From Planctomycetota bacterium (lineage in GTDB: Bacteria > Planctomycetota > Planctomycetia > Pirellulales > UBA1268), in NCBI GenBank assembly GCA_003669605.1, contig QWOP01000041.1, positions 1 through 32,745 on the forward strand: a stretch of 32,745 bases of DNA. Reading direction: 5' to 3'. Position numbers and translations under genes: made by a program. Shown piece after piece: positions 24,613-32,644 of the stretch (positions are counted from its first letter, which is position 1; every line of letters begins with the position of its first letter). The notes below the pieces were generated by a model, which searched no databases, had not been told where the DNA came from, and was given only the letters and a program-made list of their open reading frames with translations.

Positions 24613-25521
24613 ATGGCTGCGAAGAAGTCGACCATCCGTCAGCCCGCAGCCGCGAAGCAGCGCACTCCCGCTGTCGCCAAGAAGCGCACCACGGCTGCCG
24701 CCAAGCCCGTTGCCGCCAAGAAGCGCACTCCCGCTGCCGCCAAGCCCGTTGCCAGCAAACCTGCGGCCACGCCGAAGCCGGGCCCACCAGCCACCAACTC
24801 CATCGGCGTCAAGCTGGTGCCGATTCCAGCCGGCTCCTTCATGATGGGCAGCCCGGTCTCGGAGAAGGATCGCGGCACCGACGAGGGGCAGGTCCGTGTC
24901 ACCATCACCCATCCGTACCTCATCGGCCGCACGGTCGTCACCAAGGCGCAGTGGAAGGGGGTGATGAAGTCCGAGCCATGGAAAGGGGAGCGGTGTGTCG
25001 CTACCGGGGATGACGCTCCGGCGGTGTACGTCGACTGGCATGACGCCGAGTCGTTCTGCCGCAAGTTGACGGCACAGGAGCGGGCCGGGGGATGGCTTGC
25101 AAAAGGGGAGCACTACCGGCTGCCGACCGAGGCGGAATGGGAGTATGCCTGCCGGGCGGGCACGACGACGCCGTTCTCATTCGGAACCGACTCGCGCCAG
25201 CTCAGTGACCACGCCTGGTTTTACAGCAACACCACCGGCAAGGCGCACCAGTACGCCCACCGCGTCGGTCGCAAGAAGCCCAATCCCTGGGGCCTGCGCG
25301 ACATGCATGGCAACGTCTACGAGTGGTGCTCCGACTGGTATCGCTCAACGCTTGGTGGCGGTGACGATCCCCGCGGGCCGGCCAGCGGATCGGCCAAGGT
25401 CCTCCGCGGCGGTGGTTGGGGATACGACCCGGCCCGTTGCCGATCGGCAGACCGCAACCGGAACGAGCCTTCGTTCAGCGATTTTTCCGGTGGATTCCGG
25501 ATCGTGCTGGCGAGCGAGTGA
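24613..25521 (+). CDS. Formylglycine-generating-enzyme-like (SUMF1) protein with a Lys/Ala-rich N-terminal tail
   Basis: This 302-residue protein has two parts. Residues 1-60 are a Lys/Ala/Pro tail with repeats such as AAKKRTPAAAKPVA, like the tails of bacterial histone-H1-like proteins. Residues 64-302 are a complete FGE-sulfatase domain: PIPAGSFMMGSP, YRLPTEAEWEYACRAGT (168-184), GLRDMHGNVYEWCSDWY (227-243) and KVLRGGGWGYDPARCRSADR. True formylglycine enzymes have a Cys pair in the last segment; here GWGYDPARC keeps only one Cys, so oxidation of sulfatase Cys is unlikely. The domain may instead bind ligand or protein. No signal peptide is seen. GGAGG precedes both the GTG at 24607 and the ATG at 24613; the ATG has the better spacing. 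Confidence 0.85.
   Translation: MAAKKSTIRQPAAAKQRTPAVAKKRTTAAAKPVAAKKRTPAAAKPVASKPAATPKPGPPATNSIGVKLVPIPAGSFMMGSPVSEKDRGTDEGQVRVTITHPYLIGRTVVTKAQWKGVMKSEPWKGERCVATGDDAPAVYVDWHDAESFCRKLTAQERAGGWLAKGEHYRLPTEAEWEYACRAGTTTPFSFGTDSRQLSDHAWFYSNTTGKAHQYAHRVGRKKPNPWGLRDMHGNVYEWCSDWYRSTLGGGDDPRGPASGSAKVLRGGGWGYDPARCRSADRNRNEPSFSDFSGGFRIVLASE
24619..24780 (+). repeat. Imperfect tandem repeats encoding the Lys/Ala tail
   Basis: The codons for AAKKRT, AAAKPVA and similar units recur with near-identical DNA. GCCGCCAAGCCCGTTGCC appears at about 24697 and again at about 24739, and AAGAAGCGCAC appears twice. The repetition suggests growth of the tail by unit duplication or slippage. Positions of unit edges are approximate. 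Confidence 0.6.
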
Positions 25522-25546
25522 TTCCCAGTCGCAGCGCCCCAATCGT

Positions 25547-25951
25547 TCACCAACCCCAACCGCGCCGCCAACTGCGCCGCGCCACCCGGTTGCCGACGCG
25601 GATGGCGTGGGCGGAAGGGCCGACGTACGCGGCGCGGGGTGGAAAGTACTGGGGAGCGTAATACGAAGGGGCGTAATATGACGGGCCGTAGTATGACGGA
25701 GCATAGTACGACGGAGCAAAGGAGGCCGAGCGGTAGACAGGCCCCGCGAAACCAGGATACCCCCATCCCACTGGCGCAAAGCCCACTGAACGACGCGGCC
25801 CATAATATCCAGGGCCGAATCCGCCCACGAAGGCAGGGCCGCCCCACCCCCAACTGCCGACCCACAGCCCCTGCGCACTGGCCGACTGCGGCACCAGCGA
25901 CAGCGTCCCGACCACCACCGTCAGCAGCAATCCGCGACGCACTGCATTCAC
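25547..25951 (-). CDS. Small secreted Tyr/Gly/Pro-rich repeat protein
   Basis: This 134-residue exported protein has a clear signal peptide (NAVRRGLLLTVVVGTLSLVP, then QSASAQ, with cleavage after about residue 26). A Gly/Trp/Tyr-rich region follows (WVGSWGWGGPAFVGGFGPGYYG), then five-residue units SYYAP, SYYGP, SYYAP, SYYAP, QYFPP, and a basic end (RVARRSWRRGWGW). Such low-complexity aromatic proteins are common in planctomycetes and may be envelope or matrix components; no function is known. I chose the GTG at 25951 because AAGGAGAA lies 5 bases upstream and the signal peptide begins there. A frame open to 26128 would put 59 unlikely residues in front. It converges on the FGE-like gene, with 25 bases between the stops. 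Confidence 0.7.
   Translation of the reverse strand: MNAVRRGLLLTVVVGTLSLVPQSASAQGLWVGSWGWGGPAFVGGFGPGYYGPRRSVGFAPVGWGYPGFAGPVYRSASFAPSYYAPSYYGPSYYAPSYYAPQYFPPRAAYVGPSAHAIRVGNRVARRSWRRGWGW
25620..25740 (-). repeat. 15-bp tandem repeats encoding Ser-Tyr-Tyr-Ala/Gly-Pro
   Basis: The plus strand shows consecutive near-identical 15-base units (GTAATATGACGGGCC, GTAGTATGACGGAGC, GTAGTACGACGGAGC), which give the SYYAP/SYYGP units on the minus strand. Unit number could vary between strains by slippage. Edges are approximate. Confidence 0.55.
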
Positions 25952-26322
25952 GATTCTTCTCCTTGAAAAATGAGTCCGGAAAAATGAGTCCGGAGAAACA
26001 CGGGCGCACTCAGTGGGCAACACAGCTGCAAACAACGACAATCCTCCCTGACCTTTTTCCACTGGGAGCCAGGGCTCAATTGGGCGTTGGTCCGCTTCTC
26101 GGCCGGCCCACTCCATCACCCTACCCAATCATTCCAACAAACGCCCGTTTCGGGCGCAGAACCATCTCTGGCAACCGCTGCCGCGGCCATTTTTCCGCAG
26201 CCCGCCTCGGAAAGCACTCGATCTGCAAAGACACTTTCCTGCCAGCACCGCTGTGACAGCACCAGTGGCTCTTCCCTGCCGGCCCGCACCCAAAGCCAGT
26301 TTGGCCTTTGACGAAATTCCCC
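25952..26322. other. 371-bp divergent intergenic region
   Basis: No convincing gene is seen between the Tyr-rich gene (minus) and the efflux ATPase gene (plus). It holds the ribosome site of the Tyr-rich gene, a 14-bp tandem duplication (25965-25992) and a perfect hairpin CGCCCG-TTT-CGGGCG (26142-26156). Minus-strand frames crossing it look like shadows. It should contain promoters for both flanking genes, but none could be picked out with confidence. Confidence 0.5.
25965..25992. repeat. Perfect 14-bp tandem duplication in the leader of the Tyr-rich gene
   Basis: GAAAAATGAGTCCG occurs twice head to tail (25965-25978 and 25979-25992). Read on the minus strand, the duplication lies directly upstream of the AAGGAG ribosome site of the Tyr-rich protein gene. 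It may alter leader length or duplicate a binding site. Confidence 0.75.
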
Positions 26323-27006
26323 ATGGCGCTGATCGAGATCACTGACGTCGCCAAGGTCTACGATCTGGGTGATGTGCGCGTCGAAGCGCTCAAGGGGGTG
26401 TCGCTGTCGATCGACCGCGGCGAATATGTCGCCTTGATCGGACCATCGGGGTCTGGCAAGTCGACGCTCATGAACACGCTCGGCTGCCTCGACCGGCCGA
26501 CGTCGGGCAGTTACCGCCTCGACGGCCGCGAAGTGGTGACGCTCTCCAACGACGAGCGGGCAGCGGTGCGGAACAGCCACCTGGGATTTGTCTTCCAAAA
26601 CTTCAATCTCCTCGCCAGAACAACGGCGCTTGAGAACGTGGAACTGCCGATGATCTACGCCCGCGGTGTCCCCGCTCGGGAACGCCGCCGCCGGTCGATC
26701 GCGGCCCTGGAAAGCGTGGGGCTGGCGGATCGGATCGGCCATCATCCCAGTCAGTTGTCGGGCGGCCAGCAACAGCGGGTGGCAATCGCCCGGGCGCTGG
26801 TCAACGGACCATCGATCCTCATGGCCGACGAGCCCACCGGCAACCTTGACAGCCGTACCGGCCAGGACGTGATCACGCTGTTTCGCCGCCTCAACCGGGA
26901 GCAGCGGCTGACGGTGATCCTCGTCACCCACGATCCCGAGGTGGCCCAGGCCGCCGACCGGACGATCACCCTCCGTGACGGGCGGATCGTGTCCGACACG
27001 CGCTAG
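26323..27006 (+). CDS. MacB/LolD-type ABC transporter ATP-binding protein
   Basis: This 227-residue cytoplasmic ATPase of the LolD/MacB class has Walker A GPSGSGKST (40-48), Q-loop Gln92 (FVFQNFNLL), signature LSGGQ (145-149), Walker B ILMADEPTGNLDS (165-177) and His203. MADEPTGNLDS is the hallmark of the class that drives FtsX-type permeases, acting by mechanotransmission and not by moving substrate through the membrane. The ATG at 26323 fits the family N-terminus; a TTG at 26308 is also in frame. The natural partners are the permease and adaptor genes on the opposite strand, which converge on it with 67 bases between the stops. In most genomes these three genes lie in one operon. Confidence 0.92.
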   Translation: MALIEITDVAKVYDLGDVRVEALKGVSLSIDRGEYVALIGPSGSGKSTLMNTLGCLDRPTSGSYRLDGREVVTLSNDERAAVRNSHLGFVFQNFNLLARTTALENVELPMIYARGVPARERRRRSIAALESVGLADRIGHHPSQLSGGQQQRVAIARALVNGPSILMADEPTGNLDSRTGQDVITLFRRLNREQRLTVILVTHDPEVAQAADRTITLRDGRIVSDTR

Positions 27007-27073
27007 CAGGCTTTTGCAAACCTCCGCTTTTCTCCAGCGCAGCACTCGCGACTGCCTCCGGCGGCGAGGACCA

Positions 27074-28306
27074 CTACTCGTAGCGGAGGGCCTCGATGGG
27101 GTCGAGCCGGCTGGCGCGGCGGGCGGGATAGTAGCCGAAGAAGATGCCCACCAGCGCCGCGAACCCGATCGCTGCCAGCCCTGCCGGCACCGAGACCACA
27201 ATCGGCCAATCGGTGCCGCTGGAGTAGGCATTGATGAGGAGCGTCAGCCCGGCCGCCCCGGCGACCCCGAGCGCGAATCCGATCACACCGCCGATCGCTG
27301 AAAGGAGGATCGATTCCACCAGGAACTGGCGGAGGATGTCGGCACCGGTCGCCCCCAGCGCCATCCGCAGGCCGATCTCCTTCGTCCGCTCGGTGACGCT
27401 CACGAGCATGATGTTCATGATTCCCACGCCGCCGACGAGGAGCGAGATCCCGGCGATCGAGGCCAGCATCGCCGTCATCACTCCCGTCACCACGCCCAGG
27501 GCCTTGGCAATCTCCGTGGTGTTCTGCACCTGGAAGTCGTTCCGCTGCCCCGCTGCAATCTTGTGCCGGTCGGCGAGCAGATGGCGGATCTCCCGCTCCG
27601 ATTCCGCCATCCTCTCCACAGATCTGGCCGAGACCAGGATCGCATGCACCCCCTTGAATCCGTTCCCTACCAGCCGCTTGCGGGCCGTCGAATAGGGCAT
27701 GACGAGGATGTCGTCCTGATCATCGCCGACGATGTTGGCCCCCTTCTTCTCCAGCACGCCGATGACGCGAAAGGGGATGTTGCGGATGCGGACGATCGAC
27801 CCCAGGGGATTGGCGGTCTGGAAGAGTCTGGCCGCGACGGTGTGCCCCAGCACGCAGACCTTCTCCGCCCCTTGGACGTCGCGGTCGCTGAAGAAACCGC
27901 CGCGGCGGACCCGCCAACTCCGCACCGTGGGATAGTCGACGCCGACACCGAACATCTGCTTCGGGCTCCAGTTGGTGCTGCCGTGGATCACCTGCCCGGC
28001 GGCCGCGACCAGCGGCGTGGTGGCGAGCACGGTGGGGCACTGCGAGGCAATCGCGTCGACATCTCCCTGTGAGAGACTTGGCAGTGGTCCTTGACGCACG
28101 CCGCCGCGGTCGCCGGTGCCGGGAATGACGACAATCACATTGGTGCCGATTGCCGAGAACTGGCCACGGATCATCTCTGCGGCGCTCTGCCCCACCGATA
28201 CCAGCGTTGTCACAGCGGCGATGCCGATGACAACACCGAGCACCGTGAGAATGGCCCGGAGCCGGTTTTTGACCAGCGAGCGGCAGGCGATCTGGAGCGT
28301 GACCAT
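27074..28306 (-). CDS. MacB-type ABC transporter permease (FtsX-like, no ATPase domain)
   Basis: This 410-residue inner-membrane protein has four helices (about 18-38, 275-300, 332-358 and 375-395). A large periplasmic MacB_PCD domain lies between helices 1 and 2 (about 45-265). Family marks are RAILTVLGVVIGIAAV at the first helix, ERTKEIGLRMALGA (306-319) and the C-terminal ARRASRLDPIEALRYE. E. coli MacB carries its ATPase domain in the same chain; here it is separate, as in many other bacteria. It lies 24 bases after the adaptor gene, so the two form an operon. The complex probably exports a lipid, peptide or macrolide-like compound; the substrate is unknown. Confidence 0.92.
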   Translation of the reverse strand: MVTLQIACRSLVKNRLRAILTVLGVVIGIAAVTTLVSVGQSAAEMIRGQFSAIGTNVIVVIPGTGDRGGVRQGPLPSLSQGDVDAIASQCPTVLATTPLVAAAGQVIHGSTNWSPKQMFGVGVDYPTVRSWRVRRGGFFSDRDVQGAEKVCVLGHTVAARLFQTANPLGSIVRIRNIPFRVIGVLEKKGANIVGDDQDDILVMPYSTARKRLVGNGFKGVHAILVSARSVERMAESEREIRHLLADRHKIAAGQRNDFQVQNTTEIAKALGVVTGVMTAMLASIAGISLLVGGVGIMNIMLVSVTERTKEIGLRMALGATGADILRQFLVESILLSAIGGVIGFALGVAGAAGLTLLINAYSSGTDWPIVVSVPAGLAAIGFAALVGIFFGYYPARRASRLDPIEALRYE

Positions 28307-28330
28307 CAGCCTGCTCCGGGGGGAAAGGGG

Positions 28331-29590
28331 TCAGTCATCGTCGGGAGCCAGTCCGACGACCAGCTTCTGCCCCGGTTCCACAGAACCACTTACGCACTCC
28401 GTGAAGCGGTGGTCGCCGATCCCGCAGGTAACGGCGATCGCCCGTAGGAAGCCGTCAGCCTCAACGACCCACACGTGCCGCTGCCGCCGCTGCTGCTGTG
28501 CCTCGGCCTGGGCTGAGGCACTCGGCGCCTCGCCGCGGGCCTCGTCGTCGGCCTCCAGCGCCACCCCATCGAGGATCCCCCTATCGGCCTCGCGGACATG
28601 ATCGCGGAGCGGATAGTAGCGGAGGGCGGCGTTGGGCACCTTGACGGCATCGTCGCGGCGATCGACCTGGAAGGAGATCTCGGCTGTCATCCCGGGGAGG
28701 AGTTTGAGATCGGGATTGGGGGTCGAGATCACCACCGGATAGGTGACCACGTTTTGGGCGATCGTGGAACTGAGGCGGATCTGGCTGATCGTCCCGGTGA
28801 ACACCTCGCTGGGATAGGCATCGACGGTGAACTCCACTGCCTGCCCGGAGTCCTGGGCGCGGCGAATCTGGCCGATATCGGCCTCGTCGACAGATGCGAA
28901 GATCCGCATCTCTCGGCGCATATCGGGGGCGATGACAAACAGTTCCGGCGTCTGGAACTGGGCGGCGAGTGTCTGACCGAGTTCCACCTTGCGGTCGATG
29001 ATGATCCCAGAGACGGGGGCGAGGATCTTCGTGTATCCGAGGTTGGCCTCGGAGGTGTCGAGATTCGCCGCGGCCTGCTGGATGGCCGCTTCGGCCATGA
29101 CAATCTCCGCCTCCATCGCGATCCGGGTGAACAGCGCCTGATCGACATCGGCATCGGAGATCGAACTGGCGTTGCGCTCCTTGAGCGTCATGGCCCGGTC
29201 CTCATCACGGCGGGAGTGTTGCAGGCGGGCATCGCCCCGTTCCAGTTCAGCACGGCGGGCTGCCAGCACCGCCTGATCGCGGGCCACGTTGGCCCGGTAG
29301 GTGCGGGGGTCGATCTCGGCGAGCAGATCCCCCTCCTCCACCTCCTCGTTGAAATCGGCGTGGAGTCCGACGATTGGCCCGGAGACGAAGGCCCCGACAT
29401 GCACCGACTGCACCGGCTCAATGGCGCCGGTGGAATTGATGACCTCGACGACATCCCCTCGTTCGACATTGAGGGTGTCGAATTTCGGTCGGTTGCGGGC
29501 GGCCCACCAGTCAAGCGCCGGCCGCCACCCGGCAGCACAAGCGCCGCCGAGGATCCCGATGACGAGGAGAAATTTCAGGAAACCGCGCAT
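28331..29590 (-). CDS. MacA-like efflux periplasmic adaptor (HlyD/RND family)
   Basis: This 419-residue protein is anchored by one N-terminal helix (MRGFLKFLLVIGILGGACAA) and projects into the periplasm, linking the permease to an outer-membrane exit. The two half-lipoyl segments are at about 58-97 (VHVGAFVSGPIVGLHADFNE) and 186-215 (YTKILAPVSGIIIDRKVELG). A coiled-coil hairpin lies between them (98-182), and beta-barrel and membrane-proximal domains follow. An Ala/Glu/Gln-rich insert sits near 345-370 (EARGEAPSASAQAEAQQQ). I chose the ATG at 29590 because AGGGA lies 9 bases upstream and it begins at the anchor; ATG codons at 29623/29620 would add 11 residues without a ribosome site. It is the first gene of the adaptor-permease operon. 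No TolC-like gene is nearby. Confidence 0.9.
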   Translation of the reverse strand: MRGFLKFLLVIGILGGACAAGWRPALDWWAARNRPKFDTLNVERGDVVEVINSTGAIEPVQSVHVGAFVSGPIVGLHADFNEEVEEGDLLAEIDPRTYRANVARDQAVLAARRAELERGDARLQHSRRDEDRAMTLKERNASSISDADVDQALFTRIAMEAEIVMAEAAIQQAAANLDTSEANLGYTKILAPVSGIIIDRKVELGQTLAAQFQTPELFVIAPDMRREMRIFASVDEADIGQIRRAQDSGQAVEFTVDAYPSEVFTGTISQIRLSSTIAQNVVTYPVVISTPNPDLKLLPGMTAEISFQVDRRDDAVKVPNAALRYYPLRDHVREADRGILDGVALEADDEARGEAPSASAQAEAQQQRRQRHVWVVEADGFLRAIAVTCGIGDHRFTECVSGSVEPGQKLVVGLAPDDD

Positions 29591-29692
29591 GCCAAGTCGT
29601 CCCTGGGGGAGAATCTCCATCATACCGATATCGACGCCTTCAGTCGGCGCGCCGCGGCGTCCGGCGTCTCCTCACCCGATTGCCTCTCACTG

Positions 29693-30865
29693 ATGCCAAG
29701 GCCCACTCTGCAGCCCCGCGTAGCGCTTCTGGTCGGCCATTCCCGGCTGCAGATGCGTTCAGTCGCCCGCCTCCTCGGTCGGGCCGGCTTCCGTTGCGAC
29801 GCCATCACCAGCGATCAGCGGATGGCCCCCTCAGGGACTGTGCGGCAGGTCATGCCCTTCGAGACCGCTGGGCGTTGGATCGGGGTGGCGATCGGCTGGC
29901 AGTCGCGTACCGGCGGCCTTGTCGTCCCCTGCGAAGACAGTCTCGTCCGGCAGGTCCGCGATGCCGGGATCGACGACGCCACGAAGTGCCGGTTGATTCC
30001 CGTCACCGGTCCGGAGCACCTCGGCCATGTCGGTTCGAAGGTCGGCCTCGCCCGGGCACTCGCTGGAGCCGGCGTGTCGGCTCCGCGGTTTACCGTCGTC
30101 GAGTCGGCCGCTGGCCTCGTCGACGCCTGCGACACGCTGGGCTATCCACTCATGGTGAAGGTCGACGAATCGGGAGGCGGCCAGGGGGTCTTTGAGTGCC
30201 ACAGCACCGCGGAGGCACGGGCGCTCTCGATGCGCTGCCTCCCCTTGCCGCTGCTGGTCCAGGAATGGATCGATGGGGAGTTGCTCGATCTCTCCGGCTT
30301 TTTCCGCGCCGGGCGACCTGTCCATTTTGTCCACGCGCAATTCATCTCCACCGTGGGAGGCCGCTTCGGCCCCTCAAAGGTGCGCCGGTACACGCCGCTG
30401 GCCAACCTCGATTGGCATCTGTGCGACTCGCTTTCCGCCCTCAGTGCGGCTCTCGGCCTGGACGGGTTTGCCAACATTTCCGCGCTGCGTCGCCGCGACG
30501 GGCGACTGTCGTTCATCGAAGCCGATCTGCGGCCAAACGTGTGGGTCGAGGCGACGCGTCTTTTCGGCGATGATCCCGCCCCGGCAATCCGGGCCGCGTT
30601 CGCCCAAGGGCGTTGCAGAGCCCGGCCGCGGCGGCGCGTCTCCCCGCGGACGGTCGACCTCCCCTACCCGTTCCGCTTGCGGGCCTGGGAGGTGCTCTGT
30701 AACCGTCACGGCGTGTGGCGGACGCTCGGCGAGCATGACCCGCTCGACCTGCTGCGGCATGTGTCCGGCCGCCCGGGGCGATTGCTCACGCGGATGGCCA
30801 GCCGTATCGCAGGCTTTGCGCAGCCGTCAAAGGCGGCTCCGTCGCCAAGTGATGGCGGGCGGTGA
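29693..30865 (+). CDS. ATP-grasp family enzyme of unknown substrate
   Basis: This 390-residue, probably cytoplasmic enzyme has an N-terminal Rossmann-like part (RVALLVGHSRLQMRSVARLL, about 9-28) and a central ATP-grasp fold. GSKVGLARALAGAGVSAPRF (114-133) opens it, and YPLMVKVDESGGGQGVF (151-167) holds the ATP-binding Lys156 and Gly-rich loop. LVQEWIDGELLDLSGFF follows, and FIEADLRPNVWVE (274-286) supplies the metal-binding acidic residues and Asn282. Such carboxylate-amine or carboxylate-thiol ligases join an acid to an amine through an acyl phosphate. The basic C-terminal 90 residues are unusual. No peptide-synthetase or lysine-biosynthesis genes are adjacent, so the product cannot be guessed. 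It diverges from the MacA-like gene. The start has no clear ribosome site and is less certain than the domain. Confidence 0.82.
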   Translation: MPRPTLQPRVALLVGHSRLQMRSVARLLGRAGFRCDAITSDQRMAPSGTVRQVMPFETAGRWIGVAIGWQSRTGGLVVPCEDSLVRQVRDAGIDDATKCRLIPVTGPEHLGHVGSKVGLARALAGAGVSAPRFTVVESAAGLVDACDTLGYPLMVKVDESGGGQGVFECHSTAEARALSMRCLPLPLLVQEWIDGELLDLSGFFRAGRPVHFVHAQFISTVGGRFGPSKVRRYTPLANLDWHLCDSLSALSAALGLDGFANISALRRRDGRLSFIEADLRPNVWVEATRLFGDDPAPAIRAAFAQGRCRARPRRRVSPRTVDLPYPFRLRAWEVLCNRHGVWRTLGEHDPLDLLRHVSGRPGRLLTRMASRIAGFAQPSKAAPSPSDGGR

Positions 30866-30949
30866 GCGGGGGCGGGATGGCGGCGGAGCGGTCGGGAGTG
30901 CGATACTTTCCCTGGCCGGCCCCCTTTTCCCCGTCAGCACACCGGACTG

Positions 30950-32371
30950 ATGACCACTCCCGTTCGCAAGCGTGATCCGATCTGCCGCGGCCCGTCGCGG
31001 CGCCGGTTGCTGACTGCCGGTCTGTCGGGGCTCTCGGGGCTTGGCAGTCTGGGACTTGTCGATCTGCTCCGGGCTGAGGCCCGGGCTGAGGCGGGCCATG
31101 CGGCCCCGCGCCGCTCGGTGATCCATATCCATCTCGACGGCGGCCCACCGCAGATGGACACGATCGACATGAAGCCCGATGGGCCAACGGAGGTCCGTGG
31201 CGAGTTTTCGGCTGTGGCCACGGCGGTGCCGGGGATCCGGGTGTGTGAACTGCTCCCTGGGATCGCCAGGCTTGCCGACCGGTTTGCCTTCCTCCGCGCC
31301 GTGGTCGGCTCGGCTGGGCAGCACGATGCCTTCCAGTGTCAATCGGGCTACGACCCGGAGCATCTCAAGTCGCAGGGGGGCTGGCCGGCAGTTGGCAGTG
31401 TGCTTTCGAAGCTCCAGGGTCGGCCGGGCGACACGGCGCCACTGTTTGTCGATTGTCAGCAGGGGCGAGGAATGGTGCGAAACTCCGCTCGCCCCGGCTT
31501 TCTTGGGTCTGCGCATGGCCCATTCCGCCCCGACATCGGCGGGCTCTTTCAGCGTCCCCTTGAGCCGGGGATGCAGGGTGAACTGGCGGCCCGTGGCGCC
31601 GACTTCGCGACCTCACTCACCCTCGCTCCGTCGCTGTCGATCGACCGGCTCGGCACCCGCAAAACGCTCTTGGCATCGCTCGACGGCTGGAAGCAGCGTC
31701 TGGCGGCGGCCGACGGTCTCGTGGCCGGCGACCGCTTCCACGAGCAGGCAATCGGAATTCTCACTTCGGGGCGCGTGGCGGCGGCGCTCGATCTGGAGAC
31801 AGAGTCCCCCGCCACCCTCGCCCGTTACCGGATGACGACTCCGGAGCTTCCTCCGTTTGAGACTGCCGACGGCCCGCGGGCGGTGCTTAAGTTTCTCCTT
31901 GCCCGGCGGATGGTGGAGGCAGGGGTGCGGTGCGTGAGTATCTCTTTGAGTGACTTCGACACCCACGCCGGCAACTATCCCCGATTGCGGCAGTTGCTCC
32001 CGATTCTTGACGCGGGGCTGTCGGGGCTGATCGGCGATCTCGAAGAGCGGGGGATGCTCGACGACGTCTTGGTGGTGGTCTGGGGTGAGTTTGGACGGAC
32101 GCCGAAGATCAACAAGGATGGTGGCCGCGACCATTGGCCGGCGGTCTCGCCGGCACTGCTTGCCGGCGGCGGGATCCGTGGTGGCCGGGTGCTTGGTGAA
32201 ACCGATCGCTGGGCAGCGGCGCCGGTTGGCGGCGCGGTGTCTTTTAAGGATGTGACGGCGACGGTTTGGCATGCCTTGGGGATCGATCCACACACCACGA
32301 CGCTCACCGACGTGACGGGCCGGCCGCACCCGCTGATCGACCGGGGGCGGGTGCTTTCGGAGTTGCTGTGA
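30950..32371 (+). CDS. DUF1501 domain-containing protein with a Tat-like signal
   Basis: This 473-residue exported protein belongs to the DUF1501 family, abundant in planctomycetes and distantly related to the alkaline-phosphatase/sulfatase fold. The N-terminus (SRRRLLTAGLSGLSGLGSLG) is a twin-arginine-type signal. Typical motifs follow: SVIHIHLDGGPPQMDTIDMK (from about 56), DFDTHAGNY (about 339-347) and VVVWGEFGRTPKINKDGGRD (about 373-392), with DHWPA and the C-terminal DVTATVWHALGIDP. These resemble metal-binding motifs of phosphoesterases, but no activity is established for the family. In planctomycetes it is usually paired with a DUF1549/DUF1553 cytochrome gene; no such gene adjoins it here. 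No strong ribosome site precedes the ATG. Confidence 0.92.
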   Translation: MTTPVRKRDPICRGPSRRRLLTAGLSGLSGLGSLGLVDLLRAEARAEAGHAAPRRSVIHIHLDGGPPQMDTIDMKPDGPTEVRGEFSAVATAVPGIRVCELLPGIARLADRFAFLRAVVGSAGQHDAFQCQSGYDPEHLKSQGGWPAVGSVLSKLQGRPGDTAPLFVDCQQGRGMVRNSARPGFLGSAHGPFRPDIGGLFQRPLEPGMQGELAARGADFATSLTLAPSLSIDRLGTRKTLLASLDGWKQRLAAADGLVAGDRFHEQAIGILTSGRVAAALDLETESPATLARYRMTTPELPPFETADGPRAVLKFLLARRMVEAGVRCVSISLSDFDTHAGNYPRLRQLLPILDAGLSGLIGDLEERGMLDDVLVVVWGEFGRTPKINKDGGRDHWPAVSPALLAGGGIRGGRVLGETDRWAAAPVGGAVSFKDVTATVWHALGIDPHTTTLTDVTGRPHPLIDRGRVLSELL

Positions 32372-32543
32372 GGGCCGGAAACATTTGCGTGCCGCTGCGA
32401 CAATCGACGCCGAACTGTTCTGTGTCCCCCGTGGTGCTGGCCGGCAACGCCGTCTGGCAGGCTCCCTGCAAGCCTTCTTGTTGGTGGCAGTGAGGGGCCG
32501 TACGATGACGAGATCCGACGTCTGGCCGCCATACCCGGCGTAC
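32372..32543. other. Intergenic region between the DUF1501 gene and the tRNA
   Basis: This 172-base stretch contains no credible gene; the frames crossing it have the composition of chance reading frames. It should contain the end of the DUF1501 transcript and the tRNA promoter, but I could not identify either with confidence. Confidence 0.4.
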
Positions 32544-32617
32544 GCTCCCGTAGCTCAGTTGGATAGAGCGGAGCTTTCCTAAAGCTCAGGTCGCAGGTTC
32601 GATCCCTGCCGGGGGTA
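32544..32617 (+). tRNA. tRNA-Arg (anticodon CCU)
   Basis: The cloverleaf folds completely by eye. The acceptor stem GCTCCCG (32544-32550) pairs with CGGGGGT (32610-32616), including two G-U pairs. The D stem is GCTC/GAGC and the anticodon stem is GAGCT/AGCTC. The loop TTCCTAA has anticodon CCT (32578-32580), and the T arm is GCAGG-TTCGATC-CCTGC. The discriminator is A at 32617 and CCA is not encoded. It reads AGG, a rare Arg codon in such GC-rich genomes. A short T-run follows at once. tRNA genes are common integration sites, and the next gene is transcribed towards it. Confidence 0.95.
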
Positions 32618-32644
32618 CTTTTTAGAGCGGCTGCGCCGGAGGTG

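Noticed and set aside
24613..25521. Active formylglycine-generating enzyme for sulfatases
   Set aside because: The Cys pair needed for catalysis is not present in the C-terminal segment, and no sulfatase gene is adjacent.
29619..29624. TATGAT as a -10 element of the MacA-like gene
   Set aside because: The hexamer and its place fit, but no -35 element is found at the right distance; too weak to list as a feature.
28598..29692. Upstream extension of the ATP-grasp frame
   Set aside because: The extension is antisense to the MacA-like gene, which has clear domain motifs; the ATP-grasp domain begins near 29693.
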